Below, piece by piece: positions 29,224 to 40,209 of a DNA stretch of 64,000 nt. The notes under the pieces are model-generated. The model was not told the DNA's origin. It did no database searches and saw only the letters and a program-made list of their open reading frames with translations. This stretch comes from Paracoccus cavernae (GTDB lineage Bacteria; Pseudomonadota; Alphaproteobacteria; Rhodobacterales; Rhodobacteraceae): positions 87,501 to 151,500 of the forward strand of contig JAUFRC010000002.1 of NCBI GenBank assembly GCA_030410095.1, in the 5' to 3' direction. A program made the translations under genes and the position numbers. Positions within the stretch are counted from its first letter, which is position 1. Each line of letters opens with the position of its first letter.

Positions 29224-29298
29224 TCTAATAAGATTTATGCGCATTGACATATAGCAAATAAACACGTTCATCATCATCAAGACTGAGGATCTGGAAAC

Positions 29299-29817
29299 AT
29301 GGCATCGGATAAATCCACGGATTTTATTAAACGCAACCGTCCTCCGCGGGTGAACATCTCGTATGAAGATCCCTACGACAGCGAGAAGATGGTCGAGCTG
29401 CCCTTCGTGATGGGCGTGATGTCCGATCTGTCGGGCAATTCGTCGCCTGTCGACAAGCCGGCGATGGAAGAGCGCGAGTTCGTCGATGTGACGGCCAACA
29501 CGCTGGACGAATATGTCGACAGCGTTCGTCCGGGCATCGCCTTCAACACCGAAAACCGTCTGGGCGACGGCGAGGGGCGTCTGGCGGTCTCGCTGGAGTT
29601 TTCCTCGATGGACGACTTCAATCCGGCCAATGTCGCGCGCCAGATTCCGGCACTGAAAAAGCTGCTGGAAGCACGCGAGCATCTGGCGAACCTCCAGCGC
29701 TACATGAACTCCAAGCCCAAAGCACAAGAGCAGATCCGCCAGTTGCTTAACGATCCCGAGCTGATGGCCGCTCTGGCCGAGCGCAGCAAGGTCGAAGAGA
29801 AAGGTGAGGACGAATAA
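29299..29817 (+). CDS. tssB: T6SS contractile sheath small subunit TssB (VipA/ImpB)
   Basis: A 172-residue intact gene. Family features are RNRPPRVNISYED near the N-terminus, VELPFVMGVMSDLSG, and EFSSMDDFNPANVARQIPAL. TssB and TssC co-assemble into the cytoplasmic sheath that contracts to fire the Hcp tube. The stop overlaps the tssC start as TAATG, giving coupled translation and a matched subunit ratio. The 75-base gap upstream contains a TTGACA at 29244-29249, but a good -10 is lacking. Confidence 0.95.
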   Translation: MASDKSTDFIKRNRPPRVNISYEDPYDSEKMVELPFVMGVMSDLSGNSSPVDKPAMEEREFVDVTANTLDEYVDSVRPGIAFNTENRLGDGEGRLAVSLEFSSMDDFNPANVARQIPALKKLLEAREHLANLQRYMNSKPKAQEQIRQLLNDPELMAALAERSKVEEKGEDE

Positions 29818-31305
29818 TGGCTCACGAAGCTCAAGTCGAATCAGGCCGTCCGGAGGCCCTTGCCGAGCTTGAAGGCTTTTCGGACATTCTGCGTCAGACG
29901 ATCAAGCCGCGCACCGAAGTTGCCGCACGCGAGGTCGATAATGCCGTTGTCGCGCTGGTGCGCGAGGCGCTCGACGACGACACGTTGATCGCCGACGACG
30001 TGATCGACACGATCGACGCCATGCTCTCGAAGCTGGACCAGAAGCTCACCGACCAGTTGAATGCCGTGATGCACCACGAAGAGTTCCAGAAGCTGGAATC
30101 CTCGTGGCGCGGCTTGGCCTATACGGTCAACAATTCGGAAACCGACGCCAGCCTTCGCGTGAAGGTGATGAACGTTTCAAGAAAGAGCTGCAGCAGATGA
30201 TGCGCCGTTTCCCCGGCGCGAAATGGGACAAGTCCCCCTGCACCAGCGCATCTACGAGGCCGAATTCGGCACGCTTGGCGGAAAGCCCTTTGGTGCGCTG
30301 ATCGGCGACTACTTCTTCGATCACTCGACGCCTGACGTCGCTTTGCTGCGCGATATCGGCAAGGTCGCGGCTGCGGCCCATGCGCCCTTCATCTCGGCTG
30401 CCGCGCCCGAACTTCTGGGCATGGATAGCTGGACCGAGATCGGCGTGCCGCCGGATCTGTCCGAAATCTTCGACACGCCCGACTACGCTGCATGGAACAG
30501 CCTGCGCGATTCCCAGAATTCGCGCTATATCGCGCTGACCCTGCCGCGCGTGCTTTCGCGTGAACCCTACGGCCAGAGTTCCAATTCGGTCGTCGAGGAA
30601 TTCAATTACGAAGAAGAAACCGATGGTCGCGCCGGCGAGAAATACGCTTGGATGAACGCGGCCCATGCTTTGGCCGTCAACATCAACCGTGCTCATAAAG
30701 AGCATGGCTGGACCGTGCAAATCCGCGGTGTGCAGTCGGGTGGCGAAGTTCTGAGTCTTCCGACCCATACGTTTGAAACCGGCGACGGTGCAAAAGAGCT
30801 GAAATGCCCGACCGAAGTTTCGATTACCGATCGCCGCGAAGGTGAATTGTCGAAGGCTGGCCTGATCGGCCTTATTCACCGCAAGCACACGGATAAAGCG
30901 GCCTTTATCGGTGCGCAAACGATTTATCGCCCCAAGAAGTACGTCGACGAGATGGCAACCGCTTCCGACAATTTGTCGTCGCGTTTGCCTTATATCTTCG
31001 CGGTGTCGCGTTTCAGTCATTATCTGAAATGTATGGTGCGCGATAAGATCGGTCAAAGTCCCGATCGCAACCAGTTGCAATTGCAGCTGCAAACCTGGGT
31101 TAACAAATACGTTTCGGCTAACCCTGAAAATGCGAGCGAACGGGAAAAGGCGAAAAAGCCTTTGGCCGGTGCCAAAGTGGAAGTTGTCGAGGACGAGGAG
31201 AATCCCGGTTACTACATGGGTAAATTCTACCTCAAGCCGCACTTCCAGCTTGAAGGAATGGATGTCGGGATGTCTCTCGTCTCCAAACTGCCGAAAGGCA
31301 AGTAA
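29817..31305 (+). CDS. tssC: T6SS contractile sheath large subunit TssC (VipB/ImpC, two frameshifts)
   Basis: About 496 residues after repair. Diagnostic segments are FQKLESSWRGLAYTV, FGALIGDYFFDH, LGMDSWTEIGVPPDL, LPRVLSREPYG and, near the C-terminus, LQTWVNKYVS and YYMGKFYLKPHFQLEGMDV. Interlocks with TssB to form the sheath and, through its N-terminal helix once contracted, is the binding site for ClpV. Frames break near 30172 and 30235 within about 60 bases. The gene follows tssB with a 1-base overlap and precedes hcp by 35 bases. Confidence 0.94.
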
Positions 31306-31340
31306 ACGGTTTGACCACCACTTCCGCAAAGGGAAAATAA

Positions 31341-31833
31341 ATGGCTGTTGATTTTTTCTGAAACTTTCCAATAACATCCGGGGCGAGTCGCAAGACGATA
31401 CCCACCGCGATGAGATCGATGTTCTGGGCTGGAACTGGGGTCTCACCCAGTCGGGGACCACGCATCTTGGTAAAGGCGGTGGCGGCGGCAAGGTCAATGT
31501 TTCGGATCTTCATCTGACCAAATATGTCGATCTGGCCACCAACGACCTGATCAAGCGTTGCGCAAGCGGTGAGCACATTGAAAGCGGCGAGCTGGTTGTT
31601 CGTAAATCGGGCGGCAACAAGCCGGTCGAATATATGAAAATCGCAATGAAAAACATCATGATCTCCAGCTATAATACTGGCGGTCAAAAGATGGTCTGGA
31701 TCGTGTCCAGGAATCGCTTTCGCTGAACTTCCGCTCGTTCGAAGTGACCTATACCACGCAGGACGACAACGGTGGCGCAGGCGCCGAGACGACCGCTGGC
31801 TGGGAAATCGCAGAGAACCGCCCGCTCGGCTAA
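31341..31833 (+). CDS. hcp: T6SS inner-tube protein Hcp (TssD, two frameshifts)
   Basis: About 164 residues after repair. Hcp hexamers stack to form the tube propelled from the cell. Visible family segments are SNNIRGESQDDTHRDEIDVL, WGLTQSGTTHLG, LHLTKYVDLATN, and MKNIMISSYNTGG, followed by ESLSLNFRSFEVTYT. Frames break near 31360 (T-run) and 31690. GGGA lies 8 bases before the ATG. A hairpin just after the stop probably limits read-through, so hcp should be more abundant than downstream baseplate genes. Confidence 0.93.
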
Positions 31834-31857
31834 TCTGTTCTTTTTGAACGATATATG

Positions 31858-31890
31858 GAGCCGGCGAATTCTATCGCCGGCTCCTTCTTT
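31858..31890 (+). terminator. Hairpin after hcp, partial terminator or mRNA stabiliser
   Basis: GAGCCGGCG (31858-31866) pairs with CGCCGGCTC (31875-31883) and is followed by CTTCTTT, an imperfect U-tract. It lies 25 bases past the hcp stop, inside the T6SS operon. Confidence 0.75.
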
Positions 31891-31931
31891 GCGTGATCCC
31901 GCTCGCGCATTCTCGTGCTTCGGTTAGGAAA

Positions 31932-32533
31932 ATGGCCAATAGATCCGATCCGGAACGCCCCTCCCGCAGGGGGCAATACGAATTCGCCGAGAAAGGCGGA
32001 TTGCGGCAAATGTCGCTGATGCATGTTTTCCGCGAGGCAGCCGAAAACAAGGATCGCGCGACACAGGACGGCACTATTCCGACGGGGACCGTGATTTGAC
32101 GACCCGAAGCCAGAAAAGGCGGGAGGGTGCATCAGATGCCGCATTACGCCGCGATTTGGCGCGCGACGTTGCCAGTTTGATGAATACGATCAGGCTCGAT
32201 ACGGTCAGCGATCTTGATGACGCGCCTTATGTGCGGGATTCAATCGTCAACTTCGGCTTTCAGGATCTCGAAAGCCTGTGGAAGTCGCATATGAGTATGA
32301 CCGAGGTTGCCAGCGCGATCCGGACAGCTTTGATCCGCAATGAGCCCCGCCTGCGTCCGCAAACTTTGGAGGTTCGCATCAAGGAAGAGGACCCTTCTCC
32401 CGATCAGCGCGTTACATTTGAAATCTTTGGCGAAATGATTTCGAGCCCGACCGACATCTCGATGGAGTTTCTTGCCGAAGTCGACCCGTCGCTCGGGAAG
32501 ATCCAGATGAAAAGAATGCAGGACGAAACATGA
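31932..32533 (+). CDS. tssE: T6SS baseplate protein TssE, gp25-like (one frameshift)
   Basis: About 200 residues. The first part contains LRQMSLMHVFREAAENKDRA. The gp25/lysozyme-like core contains LARDVASLMNTIRLDTV, APYVRDSIVNFGF, and IRTALIRNEPRLRP. These two parts are in different frames; adding one T near 32094 joins TVI to LTTRSQKRR, so I treat them as one gene. TssE forms part of the baseplate wedge with TssF and TssG. AGGA precedes the ATG at 31932. The stop overlaps the tssF start as ATGA. Confidence 0.85.
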
Positions 32534-34438
32534 GAAAGGCCTTCCGCGACGCTTATAACCGTGAACTGGCGCTGCTCTACGAGCGCTCGGCGGAATTCGC
32601 GGCGGAGTTTCCCGGTTTGGCGGACCGCTTGGGCGGCCTCTTGCGTGACAATGCCGATCCGTGGATTGCGGGCTTGCTTGAGGAACCGCCTTTATGGCGG
32701 CGCGGGTCCAGCTAAAAATCGATGAGGAGTTCTCCGGCTTTACCCGCGAACTTCTGGAGCAGATCTTCCCCGAAGCCCTTTCACCCATTCCAAGCGTCAT
32801 GCTCGTCGAAGCGCATGTCCCGCTTGATCGCCGCGATATAGACGAGGGTTTGCGCTTCGAACGTGGCGAATATCTCGATGCACGGTTTCGCGATGCCGAT
32901 CAGCGTGTTTCCTGCCAATTCAGCCTTTGTGCGCCACTTGATATCTGGCAAATCGAGCGGACTCTGGTTGTTTATCACGACCGTCCGGCATTGATCGGAT
33001 CTTTGGGCCAGGATCCAACCGAGAAAACCCGTGCAGGGCTCCAGATTGATTTGCGCCACCAGAACGGCGGATCCTTGTCCGAACTGCCGCTTGATGACCT
33101 GACCTTCCATCTGACCGGTGCAATGCCGCAGGCCGTGGCGCTTTACGAGCAAATCCATTGCGACTGTCTGCGCATCTCGCTGCGCTACATGTCGCCACAG
33201 GGCGATCCGGTGTTTATCCGGCTCGCGCCGGAGCAGCTGTCGCAAATTGGCTTTGGCGCCGACGAGACGCTTTTCGCCTCCGACAACCGCTTGTTTGGCG
33301 GCTTCTCGCTTTTGCGCGACCAGTTCATCTTTCCGCGCCGCTTTTTGGGTTTCAAGATCGGCGGTTTGCGCAAGATCCTCTCGCGGATCAAGAGCGCGGA
33401 GGCGCAGCTGGTTCTCGAATTCGGGCGCTCGGACGACATGCTTGCGAAACATGTCGATGCAAGCCATGCGCGGCTTTTTTGCGTGCCGGCCGTGAACCTT
33501 TTCGAGGAAAGCTCGAACCAGGTCCGGCTTGATGACCGCCGTTACGAATATGTGGTGACGCCCGACAGCTCGCCCCTGACCTATTACGAGGTCCAGCGCA
33601 TCGAAAAGGTCTATGCGAGCTTCGGGACCGCGCGCAGCCGCGTCGAGGTTTTTCCGCTCTACTCGCTGCCGCCGGGGCAGGTGGCGCAACGCAATGTCAT
33701 GTTCTACACCACGCGCCGCCGCCAACGCCGCCTGACCGACAGCGAGCGTCAGGCGGGGATGCGTTACGATTATCGCGGCACCGAGACCTTCATCACGATC
33801 TACGAGCCGCCCGATATCGACCCGAACGGGCGGGCGCAGCGGCTCCATATTAAGACGCTGTCGTCGAACCGCCATTTGCCGGCCTATCTGCCGATTGCGG
33901 GCTCGGACGATTTCCGCATGACGAACGACGTGACCGTGTCGCTCGATTGCGTTGCCGGTCCGACACGCCCGCGCGAGCCCATGACCGAGATCGATCGCGA
34001 AGGGCCGCATCGCCTGACGCAGGGCGAGGTCCAATGGCGGCTGATTTCCTATCTCGGGCTGAATCATTTCGGCCTCGATGATCGCGGCACCGGCGATAGT
34101 GCGGCGGCCTTGCGCGAGATGCTGTCCCTCTTTGCCGATCTTTCGGACAATGCGGTCGAGACGCAGATTGCGGGGATAAAATCGATTACGACGCGTCCCG
34201 TTGTACGATCGATCCGGCGCGAGGACGGCTATTTTCCGGCGCGCGGGCTGGAAATCTCGGTGACTTATGACGAGACCGCCTTTGAGGGGACGGGGTCATT
34301 CTGCTTGCGGCGGTGCTCGACCGCTTCTTTGCCGAATATGCCAATGTTAACAGCTTCACCCAATCGGTGACGATCAGCCAGCAGCGCGGCACCATCAAGC
34401 GCTGGCCGCCCCGCAACGGCAAGGGGCCGCTGCTATGA
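32530..34438 (+). CDS. tssF: T6SS baseplate protein TssF (ImpG/VasA, two frameshifts)
   Basis: About 636 residues. It starts RKAFRDAYNRELALLYERSA and includes LLEGTAFMAARVQLKIDEEF (after repair), PEALSPIPSVMLVE, and VNLFEESSNQVRLDDRRYEY. The segment LTYYEVQRIEKVYA and the C-terminal LDRFFAEYANVNSFTQ are highly typical. TssF is the core of the baseplate wedge and contacts TssK and the sheath. Frames break near 32690 and 34300. The stop overlaps the tssG start. Confidence 0.93.
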
Positions 34439-35470
34439 TCGCAAGCGACGCCGGTTTCCTCGCGCTTTTGCGCCGGATAGAGCGGGAGAATCCGCACAAG
34501 CCGCCGATCGGGCGGTCGCGACGCATCGCCGATGAACCCGCCCGTTTGGGGCAGGACCCGCAGCTGGCCTTTCCCGCGAGCGAGCTCTCGGAGGCAGAGA
34601 CCAGCTCCAAGGGGCTGCCGGACGTGCGTGCCCAGTTCATCGGTTTTTTCGGCGGCAACGGTGCGCTGCCGCTCAATACCACCGAAGACGTTCTGCGCTG
34701 GCGGGAGCATGGCGAAGACGCCTTCGTCCATTTCACCGATATTTTCGCGACGCGCTTTTACCAGTTCTTCTATCGCGCCTGGTCCGACGCCCATGCGGTG
34801 ACGCAATATGACCATGCAGAGGGCAACCGTTTCGGCGGCTATGTCGCGGCTTTGTCGGGGGTCGGCACGCCGGCTTTCTTCGATCACGACCGTTTTCCCG
34901 ATCTGGCGCGCCTGCCGCTGGTCTCGATTTTCGGCGGCCGCGTGCGCAGTCCGGTGCGGCTCCAGCAGATGCTGTCCCACTACTTCGGCCTGCAGGTCGT
35001 GGTCGAGGAAAACGTTCCCGCATGGATGGAATTCGACGCCGAGGATCACAGCCTTTTAGGGCAAAGCGGCTCGTCCTTGGGGCGCTCGACCTATCTGGGC
35101 GCGCGGGTCCGCTCGGTCGGAGAAAAGGTGCGTCTGCATGTGCGGACCCGCAGTCTGGCCGAGTATCGCAGCTTTCTTCCGGGGCGGAAAACTTCGGCCA
35201 GATGGCCAACGTCGTCTTTTGGTACCTCGGCAAAAGCTTCGACGTGGAGATCGCTTTGTCGCTGCCGCAATCGGAAGTTCCTCCGGCGCAGCTCGGGAAA
35301 AGCGCCGATCTGGGATGGATGGCCGCTTTGCCGCGACCCAAGAAAAGCAAGAAGACCAAACGGGCCGCCAAGGCCCCGAGTTTGTCGAGGCGGCGCGTTT
35401 CGCGCTCGCCCTCGACAGCGGAATGAGCAATGCGGCCCTCGCGCCGCAAAACGGCAGGAAGTCAGCATGA
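34435..35470 (+). CDS. tssG: T6SS baseplate protein TssG (ImpH/VasB, two frameshifts)
   Basis: About 345 residues. It contains FLALLRRIERENPHKPPIGR, VRAQFIGFFGGNGALPL, FFYRAWSDAHAV and LPLVSIFGGRVRSPVRL, all characteristic of TssG. Later ENFGQMANVVFWYLGKSFDV and LGWMAALPRPKKS follow. Frames break near 35185 and 35370. Two C-terminal readings are possible. I prefer the one ending at 35470 because its stop overlaps the tssH ATG as ATGA, matching the coupling seen throughout this operon; the alternative ends at 35426 with an Arg/Lys-rich tail. Confidence 0.9.
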
Positions 35471-38209
35471 CCGCGATCAGCATCGAAAAATTCGCCGGCA
35501 AGATGAACCGTCTTGGCTATGACGCTTTCCTTCAGGCCATGCGCCATGCGCGCGGAGAGGGGAACCGCAATGTCGAGCTGTGCCACTGGCTGTTCTATGC
35601 GGTTTCCAGCCAGAACAGCGACATTTCCGTAACGCTGCGCGAGCTGAAGCTGGACCGTGGGCGCATGCTCAAAGACCTCGACAAGACCATGGCCGAGTTG
35701 CGCAAGAATGTGACCGAAGTGCCGGGCATTTCGCAAAGCCTTGCGGATGGTCTGAATCACGCCTGGACCTATGCCACGCTCTTTTTGGCGAGACCCAGAT
35801 CCGCACCGGCCACCTGCTCGTTGCGCTGTTGAACGACGGCAATCTGCGGCGCGAATTGCTGCTGAACTCCGGCGTTTTCGGGGAGATTTCGGTCGATCAG
35901 CTCGGCAAGGAGGCGCGGGGCCTTTGGCAGTCCTCGGACGAGGAAGAAATGCGCCCGATGGACGGCTCGGGGTTGACTGCTGCGGGCACGGGGGCGAGCG
36001 TTCCGACAATGCGACCACCGCGCTCGGCCGTTTCTCGGTCGATATGACGGCGGATGCCGCGGCGGGCAAGATGGACCCGATCCACGGCCGCGACGATGAA
36101 ATCCGCCAGATCATCGACGTTTTGATGCGTCGCCGCCAGAACAACCCGATCCTGACCGGCGAGGCCGGCGTGGGCAAAACTGCCGTGGTCGAAGGTTTCG
36201 CGCAGCGTCTGGCTGCGGGCGATGTGCCGCCCGCGCTGAAGGGCATGCGGCTTCATATGCTCGATATCGGCGCGATGCAGGCCGGTGCCAGCATGAAAGG
36301 CGAATTCGAACAGCGCCTGCGCTCGGTCATCGACGAGGTGCAATCCTCGCCGACCCCGATCATTTTGTTCATCGACGAGGCCCATACGCTTGTGGGTGCG
36401 GGCGGTGCGGCGGGGACCGGCGATGCCGCGAACCTGCTGAAACCCGCGCTCGCACGCGGGACTTTGCGCACGATCGGCGCGACGACCTGGGCCGAATACC
36501 GCAATTATTTCGAGAAAGACCCCGCCCTGACCCGCCGTTTCCAGCCGGTTCAGGTCGACGAACCCGATGTCGAAAAAGCGAGCTATATGATCCGCGGCAT
36601 CCTTGCCCCGATGGAGGCACACCACAAGGTCCGCATCTCGGACGAGGCGGTCGTGGCGGCGGTCAAACTGTCGGCGCGCTATATTCCGGCACGGCAATTG
36701 CCCGACAAGGCGGTCTCGCTTCTGGATACGGCCTGCGCGCGGGTGGCGGTCAGCCAGTCCTCGACGCCGGCGCGCATCGCCGATCTGCGTGACGCGATCA
36801 ATGCGCTCGATACCGAGATCGGTGCGAAAACCGCCGCCGAGGATCTGGGCGAGCGTGCCGACGATCGTTTGGCCGAGGCCCGCGCCGATCGTGACGCCAA
36901 AGCCGCCGAGCTGGTCGGGATCGAGGCGCAATTCGAGGCCGAAAAGCCGTGGTCGACGAAATCGTCGCGCTGCGCGCCCGTCTGGCCGAGGATGCGGGAG
37001 AGGATTTCGACGCCGACGCCACCCGCGCCGAGATGACCGCGAAAATGGCCGAACTCGCCGCGACCCATCCCGACGAGCGCATGGTCTATGCCCATGTCGA
37101 CGAACAGGCCGTGGCCAGCGTCATCAGCGATTGGACCGGCATTCCGGCGGGCCGCATGGTCGCCGACGAATTGCAGGCCATTCTGGGCCTCGCCGATCAC
37201 CTGAAAGAACGCGTCATCGGCCAGGACCACGGTCTTCAGATGATCGCGAAACGGGTGGAGACCAGCCGCGCGGGCCTTGGCAACCCAAACAAGCCGATCG
37301 GGGTTTTCATGCTCACCGGCCCTTCGGGTGTCGGCAAAACCGAAACCGCGCTGGCTTTGGCGGAACAGCTTTACGGTGGCGAGCAGAACGTCATCACCAT
37401 CAACATGTCCGAATTCCAAGAGGCCCATTCCGTCAGCCTGCTGAAAGGCGCGCCCCCGGCTATGTCGGCTATGGCGAGGGTGGCCGTCTGACCGAGGCCG
37501 TGCGGCGCAAGCCCTATTCGGTCGTGCTGCTCGACGAGGTCGAAAAGGCCCATCCCGATGTCCACGAGCTGTTCTTCCAGGTCTTCGACAAGGGCATGAT
37601 GGAGGACGGCAACGGTCGCGCCATCAACTTCCGCAATACGCTGATCCTGCTGACCTCGAATGTCGGCACGGATGTGATCATGCGCATGGCCGATGACGGC
37701 GCGGTCACGCCCTCGGTCGAGGTGCTGGAGGATGTCCTCAAGCCGGAACTCCTCAAGGTCTTCCCGCCCGCGCTTTTGGGCCGCATCGTGACGATCCCCT
37801 ATTTCCCGCTTGGCCGCGAGGTTTTGGCGGGGATCACGGGGCTCAAGCTTGGGGCGATCGTCAAGCGGATGCGCGATGCGCATGGCGCGCGGCTGGCTTA
37901 CGGCGACGAGGTGGTGGCCCATATCGTCGATCAGGCCCGCGATCCCGACAGCGGCGGCCGCATGATCGACAACATCATCACCAACTCGATCCTGCCCGAT
38001 CTCTCGCGTCAGGTACTGGCCCGCATGGTCGAGGGCGGCGCGATGGAGGATGTGACGATCACTCTGAAAGACGGAGCCTTCGATTACGTCTTTGGCGCTC
38101 CGACCCCAGCCGCGTCGGATGCAGCCCCAAGGCGAAAGCCGCCAAGCCCGCCGCCGCGAAGAAAAAGCGCAGCAAGGCCGGCGAAGCGAAAGAGGGTGCC
38201 GAGGCGTAA
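35467..38209 (+). CDS. tssH: T6SS sheath-recycling ATPase TssH (ClpV, five frameshifts)
   Basis: About 915 residues, a ClpB/Hsp100-type AAA+ unfoldase that disassembles contracted TssBC sheath. The N domain contains GHLLVALLNDGNLRRELL. AAA-1 has Walker A LTGEAGVGKTAVVEGFAQ and Walker B ILFIDEAHTLVG. AAA-2 has Walker A LTGPSGVGKTETALALAEQ, INMSEFQEAH, GYVGYGEGGRLTEAVRRKPY and Walker B VVLLDEVEKAHPDV. Frames break near 35790, 36005, 36950, 37455 and 38125. The C-terminus is a Lys/Ala-rich extension ending at the TAA at 38207-38209. It ends the first T6SS block and converges on the ExbBD operon, 27 bases away. Confidence 0.92.
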
Positions 38210-38236
38210 CGCTCCGCACGACAAAAGCGGGGTCGG

Positions 38237-39348
38237 TCAGCGGATGTAAAGGCTGACCACCCCGAGCCGCGCCGCATCGTCCAATTCGGCATCCAGCGCG
38301 GCAAAGAAGGTCGCTGCATCGCGACCGGCATTCTGCGTCACGCTTTGCAGCGGTCGCGGCGTCGCAATCGCGATCAAGAGTTGGTTGGTGTCGCGCGCGC
38401 TGCCTTCGCGCGCCATCGGCACGTCGAAGGTGACGCGTCCGCCTTGCACAGTCAGAAAGCGGCGCAGATCCTGCACCACCCCATTATCGTCAACCAACAG
38501 CAAGGTGTTGTAATAGCCCGCGCCCTTCTCGATCCGTCCGGTGGCGCTTTCGCCGCTGGCAATATCGGCGGCGCTCAAACTGATCGGCAAAGCGAAGGCC
38601 GGATAGCTCGCATTGCGGCGCAGGAAGGTCACGCCGGGGCATTGGCGGTTGTCGAGTAGGACGGGCCTGCCCGCAGGAGCCGCATCCATCCCGCTTCCGA
38701 CCTCGGCCACAAAGGGCGCGACTTCGCGGTCATTGGCGGTCAGCACCGTGAGCGAGAGCGTGCCGTCCTGCAACTGCGGCAGCGCGAGCAGGCAGGCGCT
38801 TTGCAACTGCGCCCGCAGCCGCGCGACGAGATCGGCAAAGCGGGGATCGACGGGATCGCTGCTGCCTGATTGTGCGGGCGGTGCCTCGGGGACGGGTCCT
38901 GCCTCGCCGCCCGTTGCCGCATCGGTAGCCGTGGCCAGCTCGCGCGCGAGATCGGGCAAAGCGACCGAGGGCAGATCGGCCGCGAGCGTAACGATGCTTG
39001 CTTCGCTTTCTGGCTGGACCTGCGCAGGCGGTTGGGCCTGCGCCTGACTCTCGGCGCCGGTCGGAGGCAGCGGCGTCAGCACCTCCGGCTCGGGTTGGGT
39101 CTCGGTCAGAACCTCTGCGGGTGGCGTGATCTCGGGCGCGGCAGGATCTCCGGTTTCGCCCTCTGCCGGTGTGTCGGGAAAGAGCGTTTCGATGGTGATC
39201 TCTGGCTCGGGTGGTGGCTCGAAGCGGGTCAGGGCCCGCAGATCGGGCTGGTACAGCACCCCGCGATAGCCGCGCCATGCAGAGCCAGCGAGATCGCGGT
39301 GGCCTGAAGCCAATAACGCCGACCGTTGGCCCCGCCCGCCCCGATCAC
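38237..39348 (-). CDS. Pro-rich single-pass membrane protein of the ExbBD operon, unknown (one frameshift)
   Basis: About 370 residues. After repair the N-terminus has one membrane helix (ATAISLALHGAAIAGVLY), then a long Pro/Glu/Ala/Thr-rich periplasmic stretch. A folded C-terminal domain (about the last 190 residues) includes ARLRAQLQSACLLALPQLQ, PVLLDNRQCPGVTFLRRN and AALDAELDDAARLGVVSLYI. The overall plan resembles TonB or TolA (anchor, extended linker, C-terminal domain), but no TonB C-terminal signature is visible, so I leave it unnamed. The GTG start overlaps the stop of the second ExbD-like gene. The frame breaks near 39260. Confidence 0.6.
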
Positions 39349-39741
39349 AGCGACGGGCCTTGCCGCAGGGTGACCAGCCGCAGCCGGTAGGGCTCCAGTT
39401 CCGGCCGGTTCAGCGCCGCGATCAGCTGGCTTGCAGGGGCTGCGCGGTCAAGGACCAGAAAGACGTCGCCCTCCACCGCTTCTTTCGAGAGCCAGCGGCA
39501 GGAGCTCGGGGTGATCGCCTCGCCGTCGAGGCTCCATTCTCCGCTGCGGTCGATCACCAAAAGCGGCTTGGGCAGACGTTCAAGCGGCAGAGCCGAGGTT
39601 TCCGACAGATCGACTTCGCCCATTTCGGCATATTCCTGACCCGAGACCACGAAGAAAAGATCAGCAAAAGCACGATGTTCACAATGGCCATCGAGACGTC
39701 GATATGGGCGTTTTTGCGGCGGGCGGCAGGCGCAGACTCAT
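39345..39741 (-). CDS. Second ExbD/TolR-like protein (two frameshifts)
   Basis: About 132 residues. After repair the N-terminal helix reads NAHIDVSMAIVNIVLLLIFF, with an Asp just ahead of the membrane segment as in ExbD/TolR. The periplasmic part contains GEVDLSETSALPLERLPKP and LVIDRSGEWSLDGEAI, a typical ExbD beta-strand layout. Frames break near 39710 and 39660, which hides the membrane helix in the raw sequence. ATG at 39741 overlaps the stop of the preceding exbD-like gene as ATGA. It probably forms part of an ion-channel stator with the ExbB-like protein. Confidence 0.72.
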
Positions 39742-40205
39742 GGCGCGAGCCCCGCCGCGCCGTCTGCCACGCGGACCGCAGTGATGTTGTGTGCGGCCAG
39801 AATTTCGAGGATCGAGACCATCATCTGGACCGAAGCGCCTTTCTGCGCGACCAGCAGCACATCGCCGGTCTTCTGCCGCTCGAGCGCCTCGGCCAAAGTC
39901 GGGATCGTGTCGATCGCAAAGCGCTGACCGTTGGCGACGATACTGTCGGCATTGACCGACCAGACGGCGGTGGCCATCGGATCGGAGGTCTCGGGACCGC
40001 CCGCCGCGCCGCCGTTTGCCTCACTGCCGCCGCCGGTGCTTGATAAAGCGCCGCTGCGGATCGTCATTAGCGAATAGGGCGCCATATTCGCCGAGAGCAT
40101 GAAAAAGACCAGCAGCTGGAACATCGTATCGGCCAGCGGCGTCAGCGAAAACCGGTAGCGGCGGCTCGAGCGGGCAAGCTCGATCTTGTGGCTGCCCCGC
40201 GCCAT
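39738..40205 (-). CDS. First ExbD/TolR-like protein
   Basis: A 155-residue intact gene. After a basic N-terminus the single helix reads SLTPLADTMFQLLVFFML, carrying the conserved Asp used for proton translocation in ExbD/TolR/MotB. The periplasmic domain ends with LLVAQKGASVQMMVSILEIL and ITAVRVADG, matching the ExbD pattern. It follows the ExbB-like gene by 4 bases. Presence of two different ExbD-like proteins suggests a heterodimeric or differentiated stator. Confidence 0.85.
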   Translation of the reverse strand: MARGSHKIELARSSRRYRFSLTPLADTMFQLLVFFMLSANMAPYSLMTIRSGALSSTGGGSEANGGAAGGPETSDPMATAVWSVNADSIVANGQRFAIDTIPTLAEALERQKTGDVLLVAQKGASVQMMVSILEILAAHNITAVRVADGAAGLAP

Positions 40206-40209
40206 ATGC

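Noticed and set aside
29244..29272. TTGACA between tssA and tssB as an internal promoter
   Set aside because: At 17-base spacing the downstream hexamer is TTCATC, a poor -10; the evidence is too weak to list as a feature.
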